From Algoriphagus sediminis (GTDB lineage: Bacteria > Bacteroidota > Bacteroidia > Cytophagales > Cyclobacteriaceae), in the NCBI RefSeq assembly GCF_030403435.1, contig NZ_JAUEPH010000004.1:248001-312000 (forward strand): a stretch of DNA of 64,000 nt. Reading direction: 5' to 3'. Shown one piece after another: positions 1 to 8,697 of this stretch (positions are counted from its first letter, which is position 1; every line of letters starts with the position of its first letter). The position numbers and the translations under genes are program-made. The notes below the pieces were generated by a model that saw only the letters and a program-made list of their open reading frames with translations, made no database searches and had not been told where the DNA came from.

Positions 1-945
1 GGCCACGCCTACAGCAGCGCCCAAATTATTTCTAGGTGAAGCAATCACCCCTGACATAGCGGTACCATGCCCACATCGATCATTCGGACCATCAGGTCTC
101 TTCCACCACCAGAATCCAGTCTGATAGGTTCCAAACTTAGAAATCTGACGATTAGTAGAAGCTCCACTGGAGAAAGCACTCCCCAACAGGGACTGGCTTG
201 AAGAAACTCCAGTGTCGATTATTCCAACAGTAACCCCTGCGCCGGTACTGGTGGACCAGGCTTGGGAAATACCCATTTGAGGATAATTCCAGGATTGCAC
301 AGCATTCGGTGCAATCACACTAAAATCACTTCCTGGGATATTGGCATTCGGGTCATTTGAACAGCCGGAATCACTGAAAATTCTTGCTTCCTCAGCAGCC
401 TGAAGTAGGCTAATGTCAAACTCATAGCTAAGAGGTTCATAATACCTTACTTCCTCCATTAATCTAAGATCTCTGAGAACCTGAATATCGGCTACTTTCA
501 TTTCCAGAAATGGCAAATCTTCATGAATGTCTGCATCCTGATTGTTTATCCTCAATTGGGGTCTTCCTTGCGCAGATCGGGATTCATTTACCTGAAAGAT
601 TACTTTTTGCGCAGCAGCGCTCCATTGAGGGTCTCCTACAGAAATTTCACCCATGCGGGCATTAATATTTTCAGTAGAAGCAGGCTGGTAACCAATGGTC
701 AAAATAGAGTCACTTTGTACCAAAGCACTCCAAATGACTTCATCCGTTTGATCCATCCAAACAAAGTCTCCAGTCTCCTGAATGGATTTCAAAATCAATT
801 GATCCAGTTCCGATTGGGGAATCAAACTTGACTGTGCGGAATCTGGTACCGAGGGGGCTAACTGTGGTTCTTCTTCTTGATTACAGGCAAAAACAATCGC
901 CAGAATAAGAAAAAGAGAAAGGGATTTTTTGGATAAAAATTTCAT
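1..945 (-). CDS. Secreted S8 (subtilisin-like) serine protease, lipoprotein, C-terminus beyond window
   Basis: I translated this from the minus strand; it runs off the left edge of the window. It starts MKFLSKKSLSLFLILAIVFAC, a signal peptide with lipobox (VFAC), so it is probably a lipoprotein. A prodomain-like region of about 200 residues follows. The subtilase Asp motif (GVTVGIIDTGVS) and then the His motif (CGHGTAMSGVIAS) appear near residues 236-243 and 295-302; the Ser motif would lie outside the window. The role is extracellular or cell-surface proteolysis. The order Asp then His and both motifs make family S8 secure; substrate and true length are unknown. Confidence 0.85.
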   Translation of the reverse strand, partial: MKFLSKKSLSLFLILAIVFACNQEEEPQLAPSVPDSAQSSLIPQSELDQLILKSIQETGDFVWMDQTDEVIWSALVQSDSILTIGYQPASTENINARMGEISVGDPQWSAAAQKVIFQVNESRSAQGRPQLRINNQDADIHEDLPFLEMKVADIQVLRDLRLMEEVRYYEPLSYEFDISLLQAAEEARIFSDSGCSNDPNANIPGSDFSVIAPNAVQSWNYPQMGISQAWSTSTGAGVTVGIIDTGVSSSQSLLGSAFSSGASTNRQISKFGTYQTGFWWWKRPDGPNDRCGHGTAMSGVIASPRNNLGAAVGVA

Positions 946-1032
946 ATTATTAGAGTTTAAAAATGATAATCAAATTAAGATACAAAAATCCCAGACACTC
1001 AGCAATTCACTCAGTATGAATCATTTATCAAA

Positions 1033-1938
1033 TCATAAATCGATTTTCTCCAGTTGCGACTTTACATAAGCTCTCAGCTCCTCTCCCTCCTCAATAGTTA
1101 CTTCTCCGGGTAAGCCCATCACAAAGCGCCCCACACCCGGTAATTGAGGGACCTCTCCATTGAAGTAGTAATGATTTCGATTTTTGATATACATGTAAGG
1201 TCTGGCATTCGGATGCTCCTCCTGCATGAGCTGATAGGCTTTTTTACTCATTTTCAATTTTACATGGAATCGGCTTTGGCCACTGAATCCAAATAAACTC
1301 GTCCCGGGCATTTTATGCTTATCCTCATGCTCCATGGGGTTTTGGCTCACGAGCAATTCTCCTACTCTTTCAATCTTAAAAATTTTCATGCTCTGGCTTT
1401 CTACTTCGAAAGCATGAATTCCCGAATAGTCATTGGTGAAAGCCACAGGTTCTACCAGCCTATCCTTTGTGGACTCACTGCTGAGCGAGTAATAATCCTT
1501 CAGCCAGATTTGTCTCTTCTCCTGCATGGCTGATGAAATTTCATCAATCATTTTAGTCAGGTGGGCTTTAAATAATTCCTGACTGCCTTGGTTGATTTCT
1601 GATCGGGATTGAAGCTTCTTCATTACAGAATCCCTATACAAACTTCCCTTGGGTGCATGCTTTAGCTGCTGAGCCAGCCATTCAGATTCATCCTTGCTCA
1701 AACCACCGAACTGTGAACCGGGCAAAATAGACGGACTAGAAAGCAATTTGTATTTGCTGAATTCCTTCACCACCTCGAAACCCAAGGCCTCCAGAAGCTT
1801 AAAATAACGATAAATGGTCCGCTCATCGGTTTGAAGATATTCCGCTAATCGATGGACCGGTTTACCCACATTGCTCTGGAGAAGATTGATAAGTTTAAAG
1901 ACCCGAAGGATTTTTTGTTGTTCTATTTTACTCGCCAT
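1033..1938 (-). CDS. WYL-domain transcriptional regulator with N-terminal HTH
   Basis: The N-terminus (about residues 8-65) is a winged helix of the HTH_11/DeoR-like type (RLAEYLQTDERTIYRYFKLL). A central region and a WYL-type ligand-sensing domain follow (about 130-220, with YSGIHAFEVESQSMKIFKIERV in the position of the usual WYL strand). Such proteins are repressors or activators that sense nucleotides or DNA damage. It is divergent from the membrane glycosyltransferase gene at 2066 with about 130 bp between them and may regulate itself or that gene. No operator could be assigned. The canonical W-Y-L triad is not obvious, so the ligand is unknown. Confidence 0.75.
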   Translation of the reverse strand: MASKIEQQKILRVFKLINLLQSNVGKPVHRLAEYLQTDERTIYRYFKLLEALGFEVVKEFSKYKLLSSPSILPGSQFGGLSKDESEWLAQQLKHAPKGSLYRDSVMKKLQSRSEINQGSQELFKAHLTKMIDEISSAMQEKRQIWLKDYYSLSSESTKDRLVEPVAFTNDYSGIHAFEVESQSMKIFKIERVGELLVSQNPMEHEDKHKMPGTSLFGFSGQSRFHVKLKMSKKAYQLMQEEHPNARPYMYIKNRNHYYFNGEVPQLPGVGRFVMGLPGEVTIEEGEELRAYVKSQLEKIDL

Positions 1939-2065
1939 GACTGAATGAATTACAGGTCGAAAATAGCTAAAGCAACTTGAATCAAATAAAAAATGACAGT
2001 AAATGTCATCTGAATTTTGGATAGGTTCTTAGTGCCGTGGAAGGATAATTCACTTATTTTGAAAC

Positions 2066-3652
2066 ATGTCAAATCAAGTAAGCCTATCACAAAATTTGCG
2101 GTCTAATTGGCCAGTTTGGGCGGGCTGCCTTTTCTTGGTTCTGTACTGGTGGTTTGGCTTTGATGGAATCACCTTCAGTGATGACGTTTACTATATTTTA
2201 GCTGGAAAAAACTTCTGGGAAGGAAATATGCAGGTAGATGATTACCACTTCTCCAGCCGCTGGGGAGCCTATGTCCCCTTTGGTTTCTTCGGATTACTCT
2301 TTGGTTTTGGTCCGCATATTTTTTCACTTTTCTCTCTGAGCTGCTACTTACTTTCCTTCCTGTTGCTAGCCCGGCTTTTAGAGAAAAAGCAGTTACCCCT
2401 TTTCGCAATCTGGTTTTGCACTCAGGTCTATTTTCTCCACTTTATCTCCAAAGTTTACCCGGACAGCGCTTTGATATTATGGGTTAGTCTGGTACCTGTT
2501 TTTGCTGTGCATAGGCATAAAAGGCCCATTCTGGCAGGGATAGGGTTAATTCTGGCTTTGTTCCTAGGTTTTATCACCAAAGAAACCATCATCTTTCTAG
2601 CCCCCTTCCCTATCCTTTTGTTCTTTTTCGACCTACGGTCAAAGCTAGTTTCCAGTCAGTTTTACACTAGCCTTGTGATCTCAGGTTTTCTAATCGGCAC
2701 TCTTTATTTGGGCTATTTCTGGATAGAATTTGGAGATCCGCTCTATAGAATTCAATCCATCAATGAGGGACATTACATTTCCGAGTTTACCTATGCGGAC
2801 AAGGGAATTGGGTCCATCCTCAAGAGGCTTACCATTCTACCCTTTACCACGTTTGTTGAAAGAGCCTACTGGCCTTGGATTATTTTTGCAATTCCTTGTT
2901 CATATATGGCCTGGAAGAACAAAGGCAAGGTAAAAACGGAGTTTGCTCTGGCAGGAATATGCTTACTTGTCGGCTTCTGGTTTATGAGTTCCACCTTGGA
3001 AATCTATAACCCCATTTACCTCAACCCAAGACATCTCATCATCCTGATTCCCATCCTTAGCGTGCTGATAGTTTTTGGTTGGCAAGTATGGCAAAGCTCC
3101 AAGAAATGGAAATACGGATTGAGCGCTGCGATATTAATTGGGGTCATGATCGCAATCATTCTCAAGGACTGGAAAATGGCAGCGTTTCACGTGGCATTTA
3201 TTCCTATAGTCTGGCTTCCAAAACCCAAAATCAAATTCGCCTTTCTGGCGCTTTTGCTAATCACTCCGACAATCCTGGCCATTCCCTATCAAAAGAACTT
3301 GAAGGGATATAGTGATCTCCTATCCACTTTAGATGAAATAACTCAACCTAAAGAAAATCAGAACTTTGTGATTACAAATAACTTTCTGGTTTTCAGTCAG
3401 GAGGTCATACTACCCGGAAAGGAAAAACAACAAGATATCCTATTCCCCATTGAAGACATAATCAAACTTCAGCGATTTCCTCCTCAGGAGGTAGAAGTCC
3501 TCATTTATAACTACTACCTCCATGCCTATCCCAAAGAAAAAGTGGATGTGGACAGACTAGAGACCTGGATATTTATGAATGAATATGAGGTGATAGAAGA
3601 ATGGAAAGAAAACCAGCTTTGGTACAGAAAATTGTCCAGAGTCAGGGATTAG
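2066..3652 (+). CDS. Polytopic membrane glycosyltransferase, GT39/ArnT-like (GT-C fold)
   Basis: 528 residues with about ten hydrophobic segments. After the first helix comes GITFSDDVYYILAGKNF: the acidic pair SDD in the first periplasmic loop matches the catalytic Asp/Glu site of GT-C enzymes (PMT/ArnT, PF13231) that use polyprenyl-phosphate sugars. The RWGAYVPFGFFGLLFG segment also resembles this family. The C-terminal 90 residues form a soluble domain. It likely transfers a sugar to a lipid or protein in the periplasm. The stop codon overlaps the convergent DUF5777 gene by 4 bp. Acceptor and donor cannot be inferred from context. Confidence 0.7.
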   Translation: MSNQVSLSQNLRSNWPVWAGCLFLVLYWWFGFDGITFSDDVYYILAGKNFWEGNMQVDDYHFSSRWGAYVPFGFFGLLFGFGPHIFSLFSLSCYLLSFLLLARLLEKKQLPLFAIWFCTQVYFLHFISKVYPDSALILWVSLVPVFAVHRHKRPILAGIGLILALFLGFITKETIIFLAPFPILLFFFDLRSKLVSSQFYTSLVISGFLIGTLYLGYFWIEFGDPLYRIQSINEGHYISEFTYADKGIGSILKRLTILPFTTFVERAYWPWIIFAIPCSYMAWKNKGKVKTEFALAGICLLVGFWFMSSTLEIYNPIYLNPRHLIILIPILSVLIVFGWQVWQSSKKWKYGLSAAILIGVMIAIILKDWKMAAFHVAFIPIVWLPKPKIKFAFLALLLITPTILAIPYQKNLKGYSDLLSTLDEITQPKENQNFVITNNFLVFSQEVILPGKEKQQDILFPIEDIIKLQRFPPQEVEVLIYNYYLHAYPKEKVDVDRLETWIFMNEYEVIEEWKENQLWYRKLSRVRD

Positions 3653-4524
3653 TATTTCCCTTTCTTCCTCCCTGTGGCAAAAACCCGATTCACATTAAAG
3701 CCAAGTCTGAATTCCTCCCATGGGCTATCCCCATTTCCTCCGGCGAGAAGGTAAGGTTCATTTAGCGCCTGAGATGTCACAAAGTACATTTGAAATACAT
3801 GTCCGCCTGCCTCAATATCCCATCCAATACCCAAGTTATTGGATAAATCAGAGTTTAAATTTGGAATCCATTGCAGGGTTAAGGAAGACCTGTCAGTCAC
3901 TTTTATTTTGCCGCTAAGGCCTAAAGCCAGGTAAAACTCCTGATCTCCATCGATCTGATAGATTTCTCTTGAATCCACGAAATAGGAAAACATGGGTGAA
4001 ACCTGAAGACTAACCTTTGAGCTGAATCTTCTCGCAAACATCAATTGACCCCAGTAGCTCGTACGCTCCGCAAAATTCGGAGCAGCCTCAGGAAGAAAAT
4101 CGTAATTAGAGGAATTCACCCCTCCTCCTCCTGCGAAAGATAAAGAAATCGGCATGTTATCATTTTGGGTTTGCTGTAGAATGTGATACCGACCGAAAAC
4201 GTGATAGTATTTATCTGTACTGGCCCGAGCCACCCCGGCAGAAAACTTATCAGAAAGCGCAAATTCAAAACTGAATTGGATATTGGCGCCATTATCTAAT
4301 CCGAAAAGATTTTCAATTCCTGCGTCGATTGGGCCAAAAGTATGCATGATCGCGAAATGCATGCTCTTCTTATCCAGAGGCTCTACTGTTAAAAGATTTA
4401 TGTGCCTTGGGGCATGGAAAGTTAATTCCACAGGTAAGTTTTCATTTACCAACTTTCTCTCTAATTGGGCGAAGAGAGGATAGCTGATGGTGAAAATCAG
4501 GAGAGTAAATAGGGATCGCTTCAT
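3649..4524 (-). CDS. DUF5777-type outer-membrane beta-barrel protein
   Basis: Signal peptide MKRSLFTLLIFTISYPLFAQ, then amphipathic strands with alternating hydrophobic residues, ending in an aromatic-rich C-terminal strand. The start of the mature part (ELTFHAPRHINLLTVEPL, then a region about DAGIENLFGLDNGANI) is characteristic of the DUF5777 barrel family of Bacteroidota. It is the last gene of a three-gene unit, Rieske - YceI - this gene, and its start overlaps the YceI stop by 4 bp, so the three are translationally coupled. Family assignment is from memory of these motifs; biochemical function is unknown. Confidence 0.7.
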   Translation of the reverse strand: MKRSLFTLLIFTISYPLFAQLERKLVNENLPVELTFHAPRHINLLTVEPLDKKSMHFAIMHTFGPIDAGIENLFGLDNGANIQFSFEFALSDKFSAGVARASTDKYYHVFGRYHILQQTQNDNMPISLSFAGGGGVNSSNYDFLPEAAPNFAERTSYWGQLMFARRFSSKVSLQVSPMFSYFVDSREIYQIDGDQEFYLALGLSGKIKVTDRSSLTLQWIPNLNSDLSNNLGIGWDIEAGGHVFQMYFVTSQALNEPYLLAGGNGDSPWEEFRLGFNVNRVFATGRKKGKY

Positions 4525-5066
4525 TGGGTTTTCTTAAGATTAGCAGTCAGGGTTACTTTTTGGTTTTCAGCCAATTCATAAAAAACCAGCTTAGGTAAGG
4601 GAATCTCATAATCACTCAAAAGCACTTCAAAGGAGGCTTCCAGATTAATTTCATCTTCAGACACCCAAGTCAAAAATCCATTCACCTCAATCTCTCTTTC
4701 CACTCCATGGATTTTAAATTTTCCGATGGCCTTTACAGGCATCTGTTGATTCATTTCTAAAGAAGGGACGTCGTCTAGTTTACCTGTAAACTCCGCAAAG
4801 GGAAATTCTTCAGTTTCCAGGTAATTTTCCCGCATATGCCTATCTCTCAGCCCAATGCCCGTTTCCAGGGTATTTAAATCCAGGTAGAAATCCAGCAGGT
4901 TTTGCTCGAGGTCGATTAGGCCCGCTAAATAATCAGACTCCCCTTCAAAACTGCTTAATGGAGCTTCAGATAGAAACACTGCTTTGCCCTCTTCGGTCAT
5001 GAATTTCTGTGCAGAAGCCAGACTTGTCCAAAGGATAAAGGCTGAAAAAAGTATCAGCCGCATCAT
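4521..5066 (-). CDS. YceI-like periplasmic lipid-binding protein
   Basis: Signal peptide (MMRLILFSAFILWTSLASAQ) and a lipocalin-like barrel: GKAVFLSEAPLSSFEGES near the N-terminus, ENYLETEEFPFAEFTGK in the middle and GKFKIHGVEREIEVNG, all typical of YceI (PF04264). Family members bind polyisoprenoid or other amphiphiles in the periplasm. It overlaps the Rieske gene upstream and the DUF5777 gene downstream by 4 bp each. Partnership with a Rieske protein suggests that the bound lipid is a quinone or other redox-active isoprenoid, but that is inference. Confidence 0.85.
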   Translation of the reverse strand: MMRLILFSAFILWTSLASAQKFMTEEGKAVFLSEAPLSSFEGESDYLAGLIDLEQNLLDFYLDLNTLETGIGLRDRHMRENYLETEEFPFAEFTGKLDDVPSLEMNQQMPVKAIGKFKIHGVEREIEVNGFLTWVSEDEINLEASFEVLLSDYEIPLPKLVFYELAENQKVTLTANLKKTQ

Positions 5067-5554
5067 TTCGTGATGCTTAGCGTGTCTCCTGAAACAGAAG
5101 TTGAAAACTGAGTTAAAGGTTGAGTAGCAGGTCCACGTAGCACATTTCCGTTCGTATCAAACTTAGAATTATGGCATGTACAGGTAAATTCCTCGCTGCT
5201 GTATGTCCAGTTTCTGTCGCATGCCGAGTGAGTACAAACTGAGGTAAGTGCGATAAATCCGCCTCCCACATTTGCCACCAAGGTCTGAGCTTCTGGAATC
5301 AATAGCCAGGAACCGTCACTATTCAGGCCACTTTGAATTCCAAGATCAATTCGGATTGTATTTCCTGCAACAGAGATACCATTGTCGTTGCCTGGGTTAT
5401 TGGGTTGGTTAGGATCAGGATCATCCGTGGTGGAACAAGAAGTGAAGAAAGCAGCCCCAAAAAGTGCGAGCACTGCTCCACTTCCTGCTTTCTCAATAAA
5501 CTTTCGACGGGATTCGGTCAGTTGACCGGTAGATGTTTTTGTGATTTTTTCCAT
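5063..5554 (-). CDS. Rieske [2Fe-2S] protein, Tat-exported lipoprotein-like
   Basis: The N-terminus carries SRRKFIEKAGSG, a twin-arginine motif, then a hydrophobic stretch ending FFTSC, giving a probable Tat lipoprotein. The C-terminal domain has both cluster-binding boxes, CTHSAC and CTCHNSKFD, i.e. C-x-H and C-x2-H for the two Cys and two His ligands of a Rieske centre. At 163 residues it is a stand-alone Rieske protein, not the membrane-anchored subunit of a bc complex: no cytochrome b is nearby. First gene of the Rieske-YceI-DUF5777 operon; electron partner unknown. Confidence 0.85.
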   Translation of the reverse strand: MEKITKTSTGQLTESRRKFIEKAGSGAVLALFGAAFFTSCSTTDDPDPNQPNNPGNDNGISVAGNTIRIDLGIQSGLNSDGSWLLIPEAQTLVANVGGGFIALTSVCTHSACDRNWTYSSEEFTCTCHNSKFDTNGNVLRGPATQPLTQFSTSVSGDTLSITK

Positions 5555-5615
5555 AGTAAGAAGATATACGATAGTAAAATCACTTTTGGATCGATTATGT
5601 TTTTAAGAGATTATC

Positions 5616-6176
5616 TTAAAAATGCTTTCTATTCAGAATCTCATTCAGAACCACCGCCTCTTTGATGCTATTGCGGTTTTTTAGCCGGGTGGCATAGGGG
5701 TTCACTTTTTTCTTTTTTGTCCTGTAGTTGACATCTTTCTGGCTGGGAATGGAAGCCGCTACCTGTGCAATTCGCTCTTCCTCCTGCCGCATTCGCTCAA
5801 AAGCATCATCCATATCGAAATCCTCAGCAGAAGGGATTTCTGCATCAGATGGCTTGGATGCCCTAGTTTTTTCTGGACGTCTGGAGATTTCCGGTTCAGG
5901 CTTCCTTGCCTCTTTGTATGGCTTAAGAGGTGTTTTTTCAGGTTTTACTTCTTGCTTTGGCTTGATCAGCTCTCTAGGTTCTTCCTTCTTTTTAGGATTT
6001 TGGGCTTCACGGATTTCTCTCAGAAGATCCTCAAAGCTCATACCTCCTGAAGGTTCCTCGTTAGTGGAAGGATCAGCATCGGGGGCTTGTGGGATATTCT
6101 TTTTCTTCTTTCTACTGGCGGTGTAGATAAAGTAGATGATAACCGCAATGATATAAATGATATTTCCCCAATCCAT
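5616..6176 (-). CDS. Hypothetical single-pass membrane protein with charged, disordered tail
   Basis: An N-terminal transmembrane helix (about residues 3-20, WGNIIYIIAVIIYFIYTA) is followed by a long Lys/Glu/Pro-rich region with repeated KP, EKT and RKPEPE segments, then a short basic C-terminus containing KKKKVNPYATRLKNR. There is no recognisable enzymatic domain. It sits 61 bp upstream of the Rieske gene on the same strand and may be cotranscribed with it. Its composition suggests a cytoplasmic scaffold tethered to the membrane. Function unknown. Confidence 0.6.
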   Translation of the reverse strand: MDWGNIIYIIAVIIYFIYTASRKKKKNIPQAPDADPSTNEEPSGGMSFEDLLREIREAQNPKKKEEPRELIKPKQEVKPEKTPLKPYKEARKPEPEISRRPEKTRASKPSDAEIPSAEDFDMDDAFERMRQEEERIAQVAASIPSQKDVNYRTKKKKVNPYATRLKNRNSIKEAVVLNEILNRKHF

Positions 6177-6237
6177 AAAAAGGCTTTTGCTTCAGCTCAG
6201 CATAAGGTAGTTCATAGTTTTTGTAAAGCCGAGAAGC

Positions 6238-7530
6238 TTAATATAAAATTTCAAAATTCAACATAAAAGTAGTACCATTAGCGCCCACTGGAACAGGGTA
6301 AGATTGATAACCCACGGCAGAAAAATTGGAAAAGACTAGCTCAGGATTTATACGGAATACCTTATTTCCGAAAGGAAATATATTTGTCCCTGCTACATAT
6401 TCCGTTGGATTACCATATTCTCCATTGATTTTAGAAGCAATAAAATATCCTTGAAGGGTATTTTTAACCAGCATCATAGATGATCGAATGGTAAACCCAG
6501 TATCAAAAAGCTCATCCACAGGAATCGCTCCTGTGCCTTCTATCTTAGAAACCCATCTGGTGTAGTATTCTGCATCTAAAGAAAAACCTCTATACTTAAT
6601 CCCTCCATTTACGGCAAGCATTTCATATTTAGCATCTGTAATTTGAATATCCTCTCCGAAAGCCATTCTCGAAAAAATAGGAGTGCCATCTGAAATCCTG
6701 ATTTGGGAGTTCTCTGGGGCATTTTGCCCAGGTTGAGACTGATCCGTTTCATTTGATCTGGTAAAATTCATCCCAATCATCCCACCTGGTTTTTCGGTTT
6801 TGAAAAAATCTCCAAATGGGGCTACCCGACCATAATTTTCAGATGTCCACCAAATAGAAGTAGACCAGGTATCGAGTCCCGGATCGAGTTGGCCCGCATC
6901 TATTCCAAGCTGGGACATATTATTTCCTAGCATAGTTTTATAATAGAGGTTATTCGTTATCTCACCCTGTGCCCATACACCCGTGGTGAAAGACCCTCTG
7001 AAATATTCTTCCGCCATAGGTCTGGCATCTTGCCTTAGCCAACCCGGAAACTGTCCGAGTAGCGCTCTGGTGGTAGGCAATCCTCCAATACCAATTCCTA
7101 CGTCAAGAAAGTCAGATACTTTATATTGAATATTTCCTGCCACGACCACCTGAGCTCCTAAACCTTGGGAAACATTAGAAGTCCAGATGTAAAGTAGATA
7201 TCTAAATCTGGGGTTGGTAAACCATCCTTTAAAATAAAGCATCACCTTCTGGAATTGTAAATCATTCCTCCGATCAATAAACTTCTCCCTTCCCAAATGA
7301 TCTGTGTAAGAGGTATCAATACCCATTTGATTCAAGTATCGGGAACTGGCAAAAAAGGAGAAGGTCATCGCTCCCCGTTCTCCATCAAACAATTTGAATC
7401 CAGACCCTGGAATATGCCCATCAATCTCCCTCTTTGGTTTTTCTTCCTCATAAGGGTCTGAAGGTATTTGAGCTTTGGCACTAAAGTGAAAAACTAAAAG
7501 TACGCTGAAGATTAAAGTGATTTTTCTCAT
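6238..7530 (-). CDS. Outer-membrane porin, phosphate-selective porin O/P-like
   Basis: The start is placed at MRKITLIFSVLLVFHFSAKAQ, which gives a clean signal peptide and leaves 11 bp after the upstream stop; a 12-residue longer ORF would overlap that gene. The mature protein has the features of a 16-stranded porin: long amphipathic strands, many aromatic residues at strand ends, FFKTEKPGGMIGMNFTRSN mid-protein, and a final strand ending in FEILY with a C-terminal aromatic. It is downstream of, and probably cotranscribed with, an exported amidohydrolase, so it may import the substrate or product of that enzyme. Confidence 0.7.
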   Translation of the reverse strand: MRKITLIFSVLLVFHFSAKAQIPSDPYEEEKPKREIDGHIPGSGFKLFDGERGAMTFSFFASSRYLNQMGIDTSYTDHLGREKFIDRRNDLQFQKVMLYFKGWFTNPRFRYLLYIWTSNVSQGLGAQVVVAGNIQYKVSDFLDVGIGIGGLPTTRALLGQFPGWLRQDARPMAEEYFRGSFTTGVWAQGEITNNLYYKTMLGNNMSQLGIDAGQLDPGLDTWSTSIWWTSENYGRVAPFGDFFKTEKPGGMIGMNFTRSNETDQSQPGQNAPENSQIRISDGTPIFSRMAFGEDIQITDAKYEMLAVNGGIKYRGFSLDAEYYTRWVSKIEGTGAIPVDELFDTGFTIRSSMMLVKNTLQGYFIASKINGEYGNPTEYVAGTNIFPFGNKVFRINPELVFSNFSAVGYQSYPVPVGANGTTFMLNFEILY

Positions 7531-7541
7531 TTGAATAAAAA

Positions 7542-8633
7542 TTAATACCCTTGACTTTTCTCCCATTCCCGAACTTTAGCATTGGCTTGATCAAAAAGTC
7601 TCTCATAGTTTCCTTGAGTTACCAAGTGCTTGGTTTCTGGAGTTAACATCTCCCACAAAGGAGCATACATATTGTAGACCTTTAGATATCCTTCTTGAAC
7701 AGATGGTGCTACCTCGTCTGTTCCGAATAAAAATCTATCCGGAAATTCATTGAGTAGCATAGCGGTTTCCTTTAGCGATTCTTCACTCCTGACCACATAT
7801 TTTGCCACCTCATCCCATGAAATATCAAAATACAGATTAGGAAAATCCTCACTTTCTATAGCTCTTCGAATCATTTCCAAATGAAAAGCACTTGGAACTC
7901 TATTCACCTGAGAAATCCTGCTCACATTAGGATGAACGACTCTACCTAACCCAGTATGTGCCCAAATGATAGTGGTATTCGGATTACGAGAAATCAAGTC
8001 CTTCATCTGTATCATAAAGACTGGATCCTGATCCGGCTTCTGAAAAGGTATGTCGATATCGCTATGCAAAATGACCAGCAGTCCAGTTTCTGCGCAGAAA
8101 TCTAAAACCCGATCAAGGGCTGGGTTTATCAAACTTGCTACCTCCCCTGCTACTTTTGAAGAAACAAACTCTTTATGAATGGTGAACTCACCTATCCCAG
8201 AAAATACTCCGGGGAAGGTTTTCAAAACCCTTTCAATATGGTCTGCAGCATACATGTCAGCAGGGTTAAATCCGGTGATCATCGGGTCAAATCGCTTTTG
8301 CTCCTCTTCATTAAGAGAGAGGTACTGCATGGCTATAAAGGCATCCGTAAAGGAATAATAATAAAGTGGAGCGTCTGACTGCAAATAATAGGTAGGAGCA
8401 TAATCCGCCGAATTTGCATAAGACCAGGTCTGCTGCAGCGGAATACCAAAAAGCGCCACACGGTGTACCTTATCCCCCATAATATCATTCAAAAAAGTCT
8501 CGATTTCCGTTCCTTCCTGAATATAATTAGTCAGATGAAAATGGGAGTCGTTGAAAAGAGTCTGTGAAAATGAACTTGGACCAACTAAAAGTGTCCAAAA
8601 AATGACTTGGATTTTGAAAAAACGCATAAGCAC
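7542..8633 (-). CDS. Exported amidohydrolase-family (Amidohydro_2) metal-dependent hydrolase
   Basis: The mature part opens with NDSHFHLTNY, the HxH metal site of TIM-barrel amidohydrolases (PF04909). Further ligand motifs follow: ILHSDIDIPF, IIWAHTGLGR and FGTDEVAPS, i.e. His, His and the final Asp. The N-terminus (MRFFKIQVIFWTLLVGPSSFSQ) is a signal peptide, unusual because most of this family is cytoplasmic, so the reaction takes place in the periplasm. Hydrolysis or decarboxylation of a small carboxylated or amide compound is expected; the substrate is unknown. It is divergent from the DcaP-like porin at 8698 over a 64 bp promoter region. Confidence 0.75.
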   Translation of the reverse strand: MLMRFFKIQVIFWTLLVGPSSFSQTLFNDSHFHLTNYIQEGTEIETFLNDIMGDKVHRVALFGIPLQQTWSYANSADYAPTYYLQSDAPLYYYSFTDAFIAMQYLSLNEEEQKRFDPMITGFNPADMYAADHIERVLKTFPGVFSGIGEFTIHKEFVSSKVAGEVASLINPALDRVLDFCAETGLLVILHSDIDIPFQKPDQDPVFMIQMKDLISRNPNTTIIWAHTGLGRVVHPNVSRISQVNRVPSAFHLEMIRRAIESEDFPNLYFDISWDEVAKYVVRSEESLKETAMLLNEFPDRFLFGTDEVAPSVQEGYLKVYNMYAPLWEMLTPETKHLVTQGNYERLFDQANAKVREWEKSQGY

Positions 8634-8697
8634 TAAAATTTTTTCATAATTTAAAGGTTATAAATTATTTTGATTAGTAGACAAATTAATTTTTATA

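Noticed and set aside
5063..5554. Rieske subunit of a cytochrome bc complex
   Set aside because: No cytochrome b or c1 gene nearby and the anchor is a Tat lipoprotein signal.
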